From CAYYNQ01 sp964473105 (GTDB lineage: Bacteria; Sumerlaeota; Sumerlaeia; MVZB01): a stretch of DNA of 51,028 nucleotides. Shown piece after piece: positions 35,832 to 43,807 of this stretch. Location: NCBI GenBank assembly GCA_964473105.1, contig CAYYNQ010000035.1, positions 1 through 51,028 of the forward strand. The letters are read 5' to 3'. Each line of letters opens with the position of its first letter. Position 1 is the first letter of the stretch. The translations under genes and the position numbers were made by a program. The notes below the pieces were generated by a model. The model saw only the letters and a program-made list of their open reading frames with translations, made no database searches and had not been told where the DNA came from.

Positions 35832-37946
35832 TTATTCCTCAGAACCACTGAATTTTCCAGATTGATCGCCCATATACCGGTTGACCAATTCACGAATACC
35901 CTTTGGTTCACCGATCACGATCATCCGATCGTTCTCCTGCAAGATGGTCCTGCCATCAGGTATGATATCCTCACCCCCCCGTCTGACAAGCGCAACAAGG
36001 CATCCTTTTGGCAGTTCAATATCACACAATGCGAACCCGGCCAGAGCGCCAACCGGATCACCCCTCTTCAAAGCTAGTGAAATAAACCGTTCGTCACGAA
36101 GCACCAACTCCTTCAGCTCGACATCATTCCCGGCGTCCGTCCACTGCGTCATGAATGACTCGTCATCGATCCTTGAAGCCAGTTGGGCAAGAATTCGCAG
36201 GTGCAACGCCGCATCATTGGAGGGGCTTACCAGAAAGTAAACCGCATAAACCCGTTCATACTGTGGGCTTTCCGCCATGATATCGACCTCAATGGAGACC
36301 CCCTCTAACGAGCGCACCATCACCATATAGGGGCGTTCGATCCCTGAAACCCGGATATGGGGCAGAGCCGCACCACATGCCACAGGCGTGGCCCCGACAC
36401 GCGTCCCTTGCAGGAAATCATGCATGAGCACATCCGCACCGATCCCCAAACGTAATGAGAATTTTTCTGAAACACGGGTGACCAAGGATTCAAATGTCTC
36501 CGCTTGTCTGATGTCCATGACTTCCGCATTGATCACGACGCTATCGTAATCGTCCGTCTCCCTGGCACCCTTCTCCTTCATAATCCCCCGTAGCTCGATC
36601 TCAAGATCCTCGTGCCGCCTCCGACCAAGTCGCTCGAAGACATGAAAAATCGCACCGTGCCGAATAACCCGACCCTGCCCGTACCAGAAATACCAGACAA
36701 TCCCAACGACAATCAGGCTCGCGGAGAACAGGATGGTCAGGAACCCCATTCGGGTGATCAACCATAAAGGAAGGATGATGCCCGCAATCTGCATCCAAGG
36801 GTAAAGGGGTGAACGGTAGCCAGGATCATAGGACTCGATTCTGCTTTCACGCATCACGATGACAGCCAGACAGAGAATAGAAAACAACAGCAACTGAAAT
36901 GCGCTTGCAAGTTTGGCAATTTTCTCGGGGTTGAATAATAATAGCAGTGCCAGGATGACCGCCAGCGTCGCATATACACCGCATGCAGGTATTTCATGGC
37001 GGTTGAATTTCCGAAACATCGACGGAAGCAGGTGATCCCGGCTCATGGCGAGCGGATAACGAGATGCGCTCATGATCCCCGCGTTGACAACGGCAAAAAA
37101 TGCCAGTAACGCTGCAATCGTGACCACGATACCCCCCCAGTTCCCCATCAGCATCTCTGCACAGGTGGCCACAGGCCGGTAATCATCTTTCAGGATATGG
37201 GCCGGAACCACGCCGACTATCACATAGGTGCCCAAACCATAAATCAGGACCGCCGTAGCTACCGAAAGAAAAACACCCAGCGGCAAGTTCTTCTCAGGAT
37301 CTTTGATCTCCTCGGATACGCTCGCCACCTTGGTAACGCCGACATAACTGATGTAAACCAGACCCGCAGTGCTGATCACGGAATCAACACCCTCTCCCCA
37401 GAAAATCTGGAATCTGGCCGGGTTGATATTCATCAGCCCCATGATTTCAAACCATGCCAAAATCACAAGCAGGCCACCCACCAGAAGAATCTGCAGTGAC
37501 CCGGATTTTCTGACGCCGAAGAGGTTTGCAGCCGAGAAGAGAATGGCGAGCAGCACCGCGATTCCCTTCAGCAGATCCGGACCACCAAAATAATGACTGA
37601 TGTATGCACCCATCCCGATCAGGGCAAAAGTGGTTTTCAGTATGAGAGCCAACCATGTCCCGAGTCCGCCTATGGTCCCCAACAATGGGCCCATACTACG
37701 ATCGATGAAATAGTATGCACCCCCGGCCCGGGGCATCGCCGTACCCAACTCGACAATACTAAACATTGCAGGAATTAGCGGGACTACCGCGAGCATATAG
37801 CTCACGATCATTGCAGGACCGGCCTGGTTGAATGCAATGCCCGGCAAGAGAAAAAACCCAGCGCTTATAGTGGCACCGGTCGCAAGGGCATAAACATCTA
37901 ATAACGTCAGTTCCTTCCGGAGACCCTGATGAGTCGAATCAAGCAT
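35832..37946 (-). CDS. APC-type permease fused to a PTS-EIIA domain and a C-terminal RCK (TrkA_C) domain
   Basis: A 704-aa, three-part protein. Residues 1-~430 are an amino acid-polyamine-organocation permease with about 12 helices (TGATISAGFFLLPGIAFNQAGPAMIVSY, MPRAGGAYYFIDRSMGP). Residues ~460-605 are an EIIA-Ntr/mannitol-type domain with the phosphorylatable His530 in ACGAALPHIRV. The last ~90 residues (VGALAGFALCDIELPKGCLVALVRRGGEDIIPDGRTILQENDRMIVIGEP) match TrkA_C, a small-ligand-binding module. The substrate is unknown. The soluble parts suggest gating by phosphorylation and by a ligand. TolC-type gene 8 bases downstream. Confidence 0.9.
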   Translation of the reverse strand: MLDSTHQGLRKELTLLDVYALATGATISAGFFLLPGIAFNQAGPAMIVSYMLAVVPLIPAMFSIVELGTAMPRAGGAYYFIDRSMGPLLGTIGGLGTWLALILKTTFALIGMGAYISHYFGGPDLLKGIAVLLAILFSAANLFGVRKSGSLQILLVGGLLVILAWFEIMGLMNINPARFQIFWGEGVDSVISTAGLVYISYVGVTKVASVSEEIKDPEKNLPLGVFLSVATAVLIYGLGTYVIVGVVPAHILKDDYRPVATCAEMLMGNWGGIVVTIAALLAFFAVVNAGIMSASRYPLAMSRDHLLPSMFRKFNRHEIPACGVYATLAVILALLLLFNPEKIAKLASAFQLLLFSILCLAVIVMRESRIESYDPGYRSPLYPWMQIAGIILPLWLITRMGFLTILFSASLIVVGIVWYFWYGQGRVIRHGAIFHVFERLGRRRHEDLEIELRGIMKEKGARETDDYDSVVINAEVMDIRQAETFESLVTRVSEKFSLRLGIGADVLMHDFLQGTRVGATPVACGAALPHIRVSGIERPYMVMVRSLEGVSIEVDIMAESPQYERVYAVYFLVSPSNDAALHLRILAQLASRIDDESFMTQWTDAGNDVELKELVLRDERFISLALKRGDPVGALAGFALCDIELPKGCLVALVRRGGEDIIPDGRTILQENDRMIVIGEPKGIRELVNRYMGDQSGKFSGSEE

Positions 37947-38324
37947 ATCGAATACAGTTCATCTCCAATATCAAGTGCCTACAGAAGCCTGATAAAGATG
38001 GGCATCCTGCATGCAGGATAACTCAGAGAATCGACCCGTCAAGACGGAATCCATGACTCCTGACCGGGTTGTGACAGGATGCGGCCAGATGGTCATGGAA
38101 TTACCGGGGGAAATTGTATTTCCCGTGTGGATTATTATATTTACAAGGTTAATGAGGAAAGCAACCGGTTATCGTCTGGCAGGGATTAATCGGAAGTCTT
38201 TTCCAGCCGGGAACCGATTGGTTCTTGCCAATCAGCCTTGGGTGTCGTTAAATTGCCTTTTCTGGAAGATTAATAAGGGCCAAACGAGTTTATTGTATGC
38301 GGAGTTGTCCATAGGAGGATATCC
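37947..38324. other. Divergent intergenic region, 378 bases
   Basis: Lies between the permease fusion (minus) and the double-receiver gene (plus). A 110-codon frame at 38011-38343 overlaps the receiver gene start and has no protein-like features, so I do not call it. The region contains the palindrome at 38004-38019, a smaller one CCGTC-AA-GACGG at 38036-38047, a weak promoter-like pair TTGTAT/TATATT (38114-38141), and AGGAGG just before the receiver ATG. Confidence 0.5.
38004..38019. promoter_or_regulatory. Perfect 16-bp palindrome, operator candidate
   Basis: ATCCTGCATGCAGGAT, a perfect self-complementary 16-mer, 58 bases before the permease start on the minus strand. The half-site TGCAGGAT also occurs as an inverted pair upstream of the Rieske gene (43368-43375 and 43426-43433). 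A dimeric regulator is the natural reader, but none is identified. Confidence 0.5.
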
Positions 38325-39404
38325 ATGGCCAAATACCGGATGATGATCGTCGACGATGACGACGACGCGCGACGCCTCTTGGCAATTGCGCTCAGTAAAA
38401 AATTCGAGACTGTCGAGGCCTCAGATGGACTCGACGCTTTGAGTAAACTCGAAATCTGCGAGCCCGATTTCGCCATCATCGACATCATGATGCCACTAAT
38501 GGACGGCTACCAGTTGTGTGAATCCATCCGCCGTCATCACAGTTTCAAACATATGCAGGTCATTTTTCTGTCCGCATTCGGAACCAACGAGAACATCAAG
38601 AAAAGCTATGCCGTGGGCGCAAACTTGTTTATGACAAAACCGGTGGATCCTGCCCGTGTTTTGAAAAATATCGAATTCACAATTGAGCATGAGCCGCCCC
38701 CGATGAGGCACAAAAAGTACTCGCTGGATGAATTGGAAATGGTCGTCGCCAAACAGAGGGCTGCTGAGCAGGCACGCAATGCCGCACCTCCGCCCCCGGA
38801 ACAAAAACCTGTGGCCGTGAAGGAGACCATTCAACCCAAGACACAAGAGGCAGATTCCGAGACCGCTCATCCGGCAGGCGAATTACCTAGAGTCCTAGTA
38901 GTTGATGATGACCCTGAGATGCTTGAAATGATTGACTTTGTGCTCCGTGAGAATTTTGAGGTGACCATCGCAAAAAACGGATTTGAGGCGATCGAGTTAA
39001 TGGTTGATTATGAACCGGATCTGATGCTGCTTGACATCATGATGCCAAAAATGAATGGCTATCAGCTACTGCAATCAATCCGGAGTAATGCCTTTTTCAG
39101 GAATCTTCCGATCGTCGTATTATCCGCAAAATCGACCCCCAAGGACCGCGAGTACGCTGCCCGGCTCGGGGCGACTGATTTTATACCCAAGCCCTACCAA
39201 ATTGAAGAGTTGATGGAGACGCTTCTGAATATCACCAAAGCGGCCAGCTTCGAAATCAGGCCAAAAAAAACCGGTATTCTGGAAATTCGCGAACGGACCT
39301 ACCTCGACCATACCGAACGGGTCAAAAAGGAACAGGCCCGCCAGAAGCGTGAAAAATACAGTGAAATGGAAAAAGTTATACGGGAAGGGAAGAAGGAAAT
39401 ATAG
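38325..39404 (+). CDS. Double-receiver response regulator without output domain
   Basis: A 359-aa cytoplasmic signalling protein. The first receiver (1-~120) has the acidic cluster at 10-14, the phospho-acceptor Asp53 (IIDIMMP), and Lys in FMTKPVD. A Pro/Gln/Glu-rich linker (~145-185) follows. The second receiver has VLVVDDDPE, Asp237 (LLDIMMPKMNG) and Lys in FIPKPYQ. The C-terminal ~55 residues are very basic and helical (HTERVKKEQARQKREKYSEMEKVIREGKKEI), with no known DNA-binding fold. No histidine kinase is nearby. AGGAGG lies just before the ATG. It is followed by a clear terminator. Confidence 0.93.
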   Translation: MAKYRMMIVDDDDDARRLLAIALSKKFETVEASDGLDALSKLEICEPDFAIIDIMMPLMDGYQLCESIRRHHSFKHMQVIFLSAFGTNENIKKSYAVGANLFMTKPVDPARVLKNIEFTIEHEPPPMRHKKYSLDELEMVVAKQRAAEQARNAAPPPPEQKPVAVKETIQPKTQEADSETAHPAGELPRVLVVDDDPEMLEMIDFVLRENFEVTIAKNGFEAIELMVDYEPDLMLLDIMMPKMNGYQLLQSIRSNAFFRNLPIVVLSAKSTPKDREYAARLGATDFIPKPYQIEELMETLLNITKAASFEIRPKKTGILEIRERTYLDHTERVKKEQARQKREKYSEMEKVIREGKKEI

Positions 39405-39430
39405 CCATGACCGTTCCAGTGAAATCTTCG

Positions 39431-39455
39431 ACCCGTCCTGAGGGCGGGTTTTTTT
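39431..39455 (+). terminator. Rho-independent terminator after the double-receiver gene
   Basis: ACCCGTCC (39431-39438), loop TGA, GGGCGGGT (39442-39449), then a run of seven T (39449-39455). Eight pairs with one G-T wobble. It lies 27 bases after the stop and so ends that transcript; it isolates the double-receiver gene from the genes that follow. Confidence 0.85.
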
Positions 39456-39550
39456 AAGCTTTCATTCCTTCATGCGTTTTCGCTTGAGGAACAGAACTGA
39501 AACCGCAAGACTGGCATCAATGTCATGAAGGTCCGGGGAACACCCATATC

Positions 39551-40174
39551 ATGGTTTCGTTACAAGGACAGAATCGCTGCCCCAGCAACACTGCCCGGGC
39601 GCTGCGGATGACGTGGTACGGACTGGCAGCATGGATGTGCCTTATCTGTAGTATGGCATGCGGCAGAGCTGACTGTGTTCTTGCCCCCAATGAGCGGTTT
39701 TCAATTAATGTCCTCGAGCCACCCCAATGCTACCCGGATCCGGAAAATCCGTTGAACGTGGCTGAAGCTGAGATTTACGACCTGCACGGACGACCTGATT
39801 TCATCCGGTTTTGGTGGAATCCGAGTGGAAGTTTCATCACAACCTCGGACCTGTCGGGACAAAGGGAGGATCTGGCCACGAAGATGAACACCATGAAAAA
39901 ATCATGGATATTCATATACGAGGACATGGAGATCATCTTCCGGCCGAATGGCCAGGGACACCTCCCGAAGCAACCAATACCAACGCTGCTGAAAACCATC
40001 TGTGAGTATGGGGACCCCAGTTACCGTTCTGATCCGATCTATAAGCAGGGTATCCGTAAGGAAAATTGGCACTGGATCGAGTCGGGCCTGCTGATTGAAC
40101 TTGAGAACGGATTCGAAATAAACCGGAGATTCATCCATCAGGGCACTGGTCGGGGAACCTTCCTCGGCAAGTGA
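39551..40174 (+). CDS. Secreted or lipid-anchored protein of unknown function
   Basis: A 207-aa protein with a positively charged start and a hydrophobic stretch (WYGLAAWMCLICSMACGRADC) that could be cleaved by signal peptidase I, or at Cys37 as a weak lipobox (SMAC). ATG at codon 20 (MTWYGLAAW) would give a more usual signal. The mature part is soluble and Trp/Asp-rich, with LHGRPDFIRFWWNPSGSF and KKSWIFIYEDMEIIFRPNGQG; it looks like a small beta-sandwich. I do not know the family. It lies between the terminator and hpt. Confidence 0.6.
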   Translation: MVSLQGQNRCPSNTARALRMTWYGLAAWMCLICSMACGRADCVLAPNERFSINVLEPPQCYPDPENPLNVAEAEIYDLHGRPDFIRFWWNPSGSFITTSDLSGQREDLATKMNTMKKSWIFIYEDMEIIFRPNGQGHLPKQPIPTLLKTICEYGDPSYRSDPIYKQGIRKENWHWIESGLLIELENGFEINRRFIHQGTGRGTFLGK

Positions 40175-40218
40175 CCCCGTTCTAGTATTGACCTGCGGGA
40201 AGCTGAACAGAAAATATC

Positions 40219-40785
40219 ATGATGTACACAACCGGGATAAAGCACGAGTTGATGGATCATATCGACCCCGTTCTGTTCGACGATAAGCAGATCGCGAAAC
40301 GCGTCCGTGAGATCGGGGAACAGATCACCACGGACTATATCGGCCGAGAACTTGTACTGATCTCTATCCTAAAGGGCGGGGTTCTTTTCACATCGGACCT
40401 TTCTCGCGCGATCAGCATTCCACACCAACTGGAATTCGTTGGTTCTTCAAGTTATAAAAGAGGACATTGTCCCTCCGGCGGGGTTCGCATCACAAAAGAT
40501 GTTGACCAGGATCTCGAGGGCAAGGACCTGCTACTGATCGAGGACATCTATGATACCGGAAATACCCTTTATGTGATACACGAACTATTGAAATTGCATC
40601 GCCCCGCAAGCATCGAGATATGTGCGCTCCTTCACAAGAAGAAGAATCATATCCATCAGTTGAACATGACCTATATCGGTTTTGACATTGAGGATCAGTT
40701 TGTCGTCGGCTACGGTCTGGACTACCGGGAACTCTACCGCAACCTTCCCTGTATTGGGGTCCTCAAACCGGAGATTTATTCCTGA
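40219..40785 (+). CDS. hpt: Hypoxanthine phosphoribosyltransferase
   Basis: Salvages hypoxanthine (and often guanine) with PRPP. The 188-aa protein has the PRPP-binding signature LLLIEDIYDTGNTL around residues 105-117 (usual VEDIxDTGxTL; the second variable position is Tyr here), LISILKGGVLFTSDLSRAI near the start, and FDIEDQFVVGYGLDYRELYRNLP at the end, which are all typical. ATG 40219 and ATG 40222 are adjacent alternatives. Gene context gives no further clue. Confidence 0.93.
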   Translation: MMYTTGIKHELMDHIDPVLFDDKQIAKRVREIGEQITTDYIGRELVLISILKGGVLFTSDLSRAISIPHQLEFVGSSSYKRGHCPSGGVRITKDVDQDLEGKDLLLIEDIYDTGNTLYVIHELLKLHRPASIEICALLHKKKNHIHQLNMTYIGFDIEDQFVVGYGLDYRELYRNLPCIGVLKPEIYS

Positions 40786-40831
40786 ATTCACACGTGCCTG
40801 CTATCGTGATTGTGAACACAAGAAGATCCAG

Positions 40832-40890
40832 GCAACCATGATGGTTGCATGGACATTCAGGATCGCTTTATCTGGTTATCACCATGTCCA
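40832..40890. repeat. Two adjacent hairpins between hpt and the cytochrome gene
   Basis: First: GCAACCAT (40832-40839), one base, ATGGTTGC (40841-40848), a perfect inverted repeat. Second: TGGACAT (40850-40856) and ATGTCCA (40884-40890), perfect with a 27-base loop. The genes on either side converge here, so the pair may end transcription from both sides, though neither has a T-run. Confidence 0.5.
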
Positions 40891-40989
40891 CCCACCTGAT
40901 CATAATGGGATATTCCAGTCTTTTCGCGCATGACGAGCGCTTTGCTGGCCACAATCAATACCCATGTTATCCCTGCTCTGACACATAGG

Positions 40990-42714
40990 TTATTTATGTG
41001 AGATATTACGAAGACTCTGAAGATAGGCCACCAGGTAGTTCATCTCATCCGCCGAAAGACCTGAAATGGCTGGCATCGTGTTACGCTCGCCAAAGAAGTG
41101 ATCCGCACCCGGATCCTGAAGGAATGCCTTGAGCCATTTATTTGAACCGTAACCGCCGATTGAGGGGCCATCCTCGGCCACATTGGCTTCTAGGCTGTGA
41201 CAGGCGGAACACATGCTGTCGAGAAATATTTCGCGACCCTGGTCAACCCGATCCGAATCCACCGGAACATCGTAATCCAGCCCCGTCTCGTTTATCAACA
41301 TTTCGGTCAACATCTTCAATTCTTCATCATCCAGTTTCATCCGGTTGGAGTTTGGCATGTCCCATTCCAGATCAGCACCTGCCTCAAGGCCACCGAAATA
41401 TTTATGGGACAGGGGATCAACCATGAAATCATGAAACCATGATCGGGATAGATAGCCCGTCAGATCCGGCCCCCCTTTGACTTCTGGATGCGGCTGTCCT
41501 GCTATTGCATGACAGGCTGTGCAGCCTTTTTGTGCAAAGATCTTGTAACCTTCATACAGAATAATCCTGCCATGGCTGTCGATTCCGCCTTCCCGTGCAA
41601 AATCCAAGGCAACTTCACGATCCGCTAGTTGTCGCTGACGCTCCGCCTGATACTGCTCATTTGAGCGGTCATCAGCCAGCGCCAGACAGGTCAGCACGAG
41701 CGGAACGACAAGAAAACAGGAAAACAACAAAACCCATATCTTTCGTGCTTGTAATGAACGCGCCTGACCCCGGTCTAAAAACGGCAGCGCGAATAGGAAC
41801 AGCGCACCCACAGTCGGGATGAATACCGTTCCGACAAGGATCATCGGGCCTTCGAAATATTTCAACAACTGAAACAGGAACAGAAAATACCAGTCGGGCC
41901 GGGCTTCATAGCTGGATCCTGGATCGGCCGGACTGTCCAAGGGTGCGCCCACCTTGATCGCCAGGACCAGCAACACCCCCAAAATGACCAGCATAAAAAC
42001 GGTATCCTTGAAAAGCTGTGCCGGCCAGAACATCTCTTGCTGAGCGAGTTGTGCTGGCGACAGACGGGGAGAAGTCGTCACTCCATGACGGCGAAACAAA
42101 TAAAGGTGCAAAACCATCAGGCCGATCAAGGCCCCGGGGAGTACCAAAACATGCAGGGCATAAAAACGTGTCAACGTGAGATTGCCATATTCAGCTCCTG
42201 CCTGAGCAAGGGTCTGGATATGTGGCCCGACCAAAGGGACCGTACCCATAATTCCCGTGGCAACCCGGGTTGCCCAGTAGCCCTTCTGGTCCCACGGCAG
42301 CAGGTAACCGGTCAGACCCAGACCGAGCACAACAAAAAACATCAGTAGACCCAAAATCCAGTTCAACTCGCGTGGGTTCTTGTATGCACCATAGACAAAA
42401 ACCTGAACCATGTGGACAACACATAGAACGATCATTGCGCTTGCGCCGAAATGATGGAGGCCACGAATTAACCCGCCGAAAGTGACTTCATTCTGAATGT
42501 ACCAAACGCTGGCCCAAGCATCCGTACTCGAAGGACTGAAATATATGGCAAGCATGATCCCGGTAATGACCTGCAGAACGAAAGCAAACATCACACCGCT
42601 ACCGGTGACAAATATCCAGCGACTACGGCCCGGGATCGGCTCCATCAGGATATCATCCAGCAACCGGCGATAACCGGTCCGTTGATCAAGCCAATCACAA
42701 ATCTTTTCAAGCAT
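40990..42714 (-). CDS. Cytochrome b with two fused cytochrome c domains (bc complex)
   Basis: The membrane core of a quinol-oxidising bc-type complex. Residues 1-~340 are cytochrome b: RGLHHFGASAMIVLCVVHMVQVF and FYALHVLVLPGALIGLMVLHLYLFRRHG hold the two pairs of heme-ligand His, GYLLPWDQKGYWA follows the first, and PDWYFLFLFQLLK is the Q-site PEWY motif as PDWY. A membrane helix and a helical linker lead to two heme c sites, CTACH (398-402) and CSACH (502-506), each with a Met-containing segment later (WDMPNSNR; NTMPAISG). The fused c domains replace cytochrome c1. It follows the Rieske gene by 77 bases. Confidence 0.95.
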   Translation of the reverse strand: MLEKICDWLDQRTGYRRLLDDILMEPIPGRSRWIFVTGSGVMFAFVLQVITGIMLAIYFSPSSTDAWASVWYIQNEVTFGGLIRGLHHFGASAMIVLCVVHMVQVFVYGAYKNPRELNWILGLLMFFVVLGLGLTGYLLPWDQKGYWATRVATGIMGTVPLVGPHIQTLAQAGAEYGNLTLTRFYALHVLVLPGALIGLMVLHLYLFRRHGVTTSPRLSPAQLAQQEMFWPAQLFKDTVFMLVILGVLLVLAIKVGAPLDSPADPGSSYEARPDWYFLFLFQLLKYFEGPMILVGTVFIPTVGALFLFALPFLDRGQARSLQARKIWVLLFSCFLVVPLVLTCLALADDRSNEQYQAERQRQLADREVALDFAREGGIDSHGRIILYEGYKIFAQKGCTACHAIAGQPHPEVKGGPDLTGYLSRSWFHDFMVDPLSHKYFGGLEAGADLEWDMPNSNRMKLDDEELKMLTEMLINETGLDYDVPVDSDRVDQGREIFLDSMCSACHSLEANVAEDGPSIGGYGSNKWLKAFLQDPGADHFFGERNTMPAISGLSADEMNYLVAYLQSLRNISHK

Positions 42715-42791
42715 AAAATTCCCTTGCCTGTTGCATCTTTCAGGTCACGGTAACCCGGTGGATAATCATAAAACAGGTGTCAATATAGGAC

Positions 42792-43349
42792 TCAACCCAG
42801 TTCTATGCGTTGCACTTTACCCGGACGGAACCTTCGGTATTTGACAAACAGACGGCCCTGGTCCAGTTTAAACTGCAACCGGTCCATTCCGCGTGGTGAT
42901 GGATTGGGATGGCCGGGATCCTCAATCCGTTCGCCGGCAAGACTGAAGTGACTGCCATGACACGGGCAGAGAAATCGCTGATCCGAATCATCCAGATTGA
43001 TGGCACAACCCAGATGAGGGCACACGGTTGAAAAAACATCGAAAACCCGCCGATCCCTGCGGATGATCCAGACGGCTCCCACGGTCGTCCGGCGTGCTAT
43101 GGCCCAGGCATCCCGTGACTCACCGGTCAACAGGATCTTGCGGGGCTCCCCGATGACAAACTGGTCAATATCGCCGACATCCAAATAGTTTCTCGCCCGC
43201 CGATTGGGCCGTCCCCATAACGGAAACCCGAACATCCCAACAAGTGGCAACGACAGAACAAGAGCAATCAAGCCCTGAAGCCCTGCGGCTGATTTTTTCA
43301 GGAATTCCCGGCGTGGATCATTCGGATCGCGCCGTAATTTATCTTCCAT
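42792..43349 (-). CDS. Rieske iron-sulfur subunit of the bc-type complex
   Basis: Accepts electrons from the quinol at the outer Q site. The 185-aa protein has a Tat-like start (DPRREFLKKSAAG followed by a hydrophobic helix), then the Rieske fold with C110-P-H-L-G-C115 and C128-P-C-H-G-S-H, which hold the 2Fe-2S cluster, and a typical SPRGMDRLQFKLDQGRLFVKY end. With the cytochrome b-c gene right behind it, it forms a two-gene menaquinol:cytochrome c or terminal-acceptor reductase module. Confidence 0.95.
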   Translation of the reverse strand: MEDKLRRDPNDPRREFLKKSAAGLQGLIALVLSLPLVGMFGFPLWGRPNRRARNYLDVGDIDQFVIGEPRKILLTGESRDAWAIARRTTVGAVWIIRRDRRVFDVFSTVCPHLGCAINLDDSDQRFLCPCHGSHFSLAGERIEDPGHPNPSPRGMDRLQFKLDQGRLFVKYRRFRPGKVQRIELG

Positions 43350-43774
43350 TGTTGTTTCCTGACGGAATGCAGGATCCTTGATCGGCCCGAACCGGCTGTA
43401 TCCGAACAGGTATGCCGAGACTCCAATCCTGCAATAGGGGGCTCTTGTATCTTAACAAGAATATCCTGCCGGTCGCCCGATAAACGCCCTCAACTTGCCG
43501 GCAATCAGTACCGAATTATTTCACTGTAACGGCTGGTTGGCAATAATTTAATCCACTCTCTATCATCGTGCAGGAAAACATTTGCAAGACAGGCGGACGA
43601 AATACCCAACGAAAAACCTCTCTCGTTCGAGAACATCCCGTGTAAGGCTGGGTCATTGGCATGAAACACGAATGAAGTGAGCCGAATGCCGAGAGACAAC
43701 ATAATATCTTCCTCACGCTGGGTCGTCCGTGGGTCCCCAAGATTCACGATGGCGAAATCACCCGCGTATCGGGT
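43350..43774. other. Divergent region, 425 bases, upstream of the Rieske gene
   Basis: Contains the inverted pair TGCAGGAT / ATCCTGCA (43368-43375, 43426-43433), which overlaps where the Rieske gene promoter should be. A minus-strand frame at 43505-43807 is noted separately. No other signal is seen. Confidence 0.5.
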
Positions 43775-43807
43775 ATGCTGTCCGCTATGTCCGAATCCAC
43801 GGTTCAT
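43505..43807 (-). CDS. Possible small protein upstream of the Rieske gene
   Basis: A 100-codon frame in an otherwise empty stretch. If it starts at 43807 it overlaps the beginning of alr; from ATG 43705 it would be 66 aa (MLSLGIRLTSFVFHAND...). The sequence looks moderately protein-like (LHGMFSNERGFSLGISSACLANVFLHDDREWIKLLP) but matches nothing that I know, and no ribosome-binding site is convincing. Confidence 0.3.
   Translation of the reverse strand: MNRGFGHSGQHTRYAGDFAIVNLGDPRTTQREEDIMLSLGIRLTSFVFHANDPALHGMFSNERGFSLGISSACLANVFLHDDREWIKLLPTSRYSEIIRY

Noticed and set aside
38011..38343. A 110-codon frame before the double-receiver gene
   Set aside because: It overlaps the receiver gene start, lacks a ribosome-binding site and has no conserved look; the region reads better as regulatory DNA.
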